The notes under the pieces are model-generated. The model was not told the origin of the DNA, made no database searches, and saw nothing but the letters and a program-made list of their open reading frames with translations. The position numbers and the translations under genes were made by a program. DNA of 17,871 nt from Fragilaria radians (taxonomy: Eukaryota; Bacillariophyta; Fragilariophyceae; Fragilariales; Fragilariaceae). Shown one piece after another: positions 17,011-17,871 of the stretch; within the stretch, counting starts at the first letter, position 1; each line of letters opens with the position of its first letter. The stretch spans positions 177,592 to 195,462 of the forward strand of contig CAAAJI010000076.1 of the NCBI GenBank assembly GCA_900642245.1, read 5' to 3'.

Positions 17011-17765
17011 ACTTATTAAATATGCTCGATCATGGTACTATCTAATCACGAAAGGTTACAACATGTTGTCATTGTTTTTACCGTTACACGTGCTTATTGG
17101 GTAGACAATGAAAGTGCTTGGATATACTACCGAATCGTGCTTCATATTTTCGATGCCATAACTGCAAAATATATTATTCCACTCAACAATCTACCTCCCA
17201 TTTTCTGCTGTGCTTACTTTACGACATGAATTAGATAGATCACTTGGGTAAAAGTCTATCTCTATTGTTTGCTTTGTTTCGTCGTTGTGGTAATTTACTT
17301 GTTTAGTTTCTTGAAGCAATTATTTTTAGGTCAGAAAGTTAGTTTAGGATCAACCTCATTGGTGGACTAGTGAGCAGTTTTGACAATGTGAAAAGCCATA
17401 TGAATCTGTTTAACTGGTGTATTGATTAACCATGAAGATCAGTTACCATGCCCTTAAATGACTGACAACTTCATTCCTTTGGCAGAATGATCACGCCAAG
17501 AATAGTAGATTGGATCGGACCGGATCGGATCTTTACATTTGGATCACATGTTATGAAATTAAAATCTCAATTAACTCTCATTGTACACACAAAATCTAGA
17601 CGTGAACGATCTTGATTTGATGGTTGTTTCAAATGATTTCATCTTCACAATTTTTGATGAAAAAATTATGACATCATTGACTTTAGTGCTGACGTGTCCA
17701 GCTCGCTAATTTTGCATTAATTACTTCCATTCCGAAACACCCCCAAGCTACTGAATATAACCATC
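17011..17765. other. Spacer downstream of P2
   Basis: Contains the P2 3' UTR and presumably the promoter of the next gene. Short frames here have no motifs. The direct repeat GGATCGGAYC occurs twice back to back at 17512-17531, about 235 bases before the next ATG. Nothing else was recognised. Confidence 0.4.
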
Positions 17766-17871
17766 ATGTCATCACCCGAAGAGACAACGAAACCAAAAAC
17801 GATCTCTGAATATGATAATCGCAGTAATTCTGCATGGATTGTTTCGTTCGGAGCTGCCATGATCCCCCTGG
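17766..17871 (+). CDS. Start of an unidentified protein, cut by the window edge
   Basis: An ATG at 17766 opens a frame that stays open for 35 codons to the end of the window. It begins Met-Ser-Ser-Pro-Glu-Glu-Thr-Thr-Lys-Pro-Lys, a hydrophilic start, and then turns hydrophobic with SAWIVSFGAAMIPL, which looks like the beginning of a membrane segment or a buried strand. The leader ACTGAATATAACCATC before the ATG is A-rich, as is common for starts in this window. Too short to assign a family; it could also be a chance frame. Confidence 0.5.
   Translation, partial: MSSPEETTKPKTISEYDNRSNSAWIVSFGAAMIPL

Noticed and set aside
1..17871. CRISPR arrays, operons or bacterial promoters
   Set aside because: No spaced direct repeats of CRISPR type, and the spliced genes show the window is eukaryotic.

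Overview
This is a eukaryotic nuclear window, most likely from a diatom or a close stramenopile relative. The evidence is short GT-AG introns (70 to 120 bases), AT-rich spacers, degraded LTR retrotransposons, and a secreted Lys/Gly/Met-rich protein carrying RXL tripeptides and the Pro/Ser spacer common in diatom secreted and silica-associated proteins. The taxon call is an inference.

Layout. (1) 290-1709, minus strand: a two-exon Myb/SANT protein of the Reb1/TTF-I/DMTF1 architecture, with three clustered ACCCGGAA motifs just upstream. (2) About 1990-3170, minus strand: a frameshifted Ty3/gypsy pol relic (RT C-end, RNase H, start of integrase). (3) 3171-4814: no gene seen; possibly an old solo LTR at 3230-3720. 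(4) 4815-5879, plus strand: an intronless gene for a secreted modular repeat protein, the most novel item here. (5) 5880-8015: no gene, but two tRNA-like Pol III promoter-like stretches. (6) 8016-9800, plus strand: a two-exon TAPT1/Emp65 family ER membrane protein. (7) 10180-11796, minus strand: a second Myb/SANT protein, clearly paralogous to the first and with an intron at the identical codon and phase. (8) 12190-15777, plus strand: a decayed Ty1/copia element with two recognisable LTRs and a foreign block containing 38-bp tandem repeats. (9) 16531-17010, plus strand: two-exon 60S acidic ribosomal protein P2 with a variant C-terminus. (10) 17766 to the window edge, plus strand: the start of a further unidentified gene.

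The host genes do not form one pathway. Two themes stand out. The Myb pair are diverged duplicates that share domain order, intron position and a CCGG-type upstream motif. Each also has retroelement debris close to its 5' side. The secreted protein appears built as a polyprotein: two near-identical modules, each ending at an R-E-L tripeptide, follow a short propeptide ending at R-Q-L. All spliced models below were joined by hand, and reading frames close exactly across each proposed intron.
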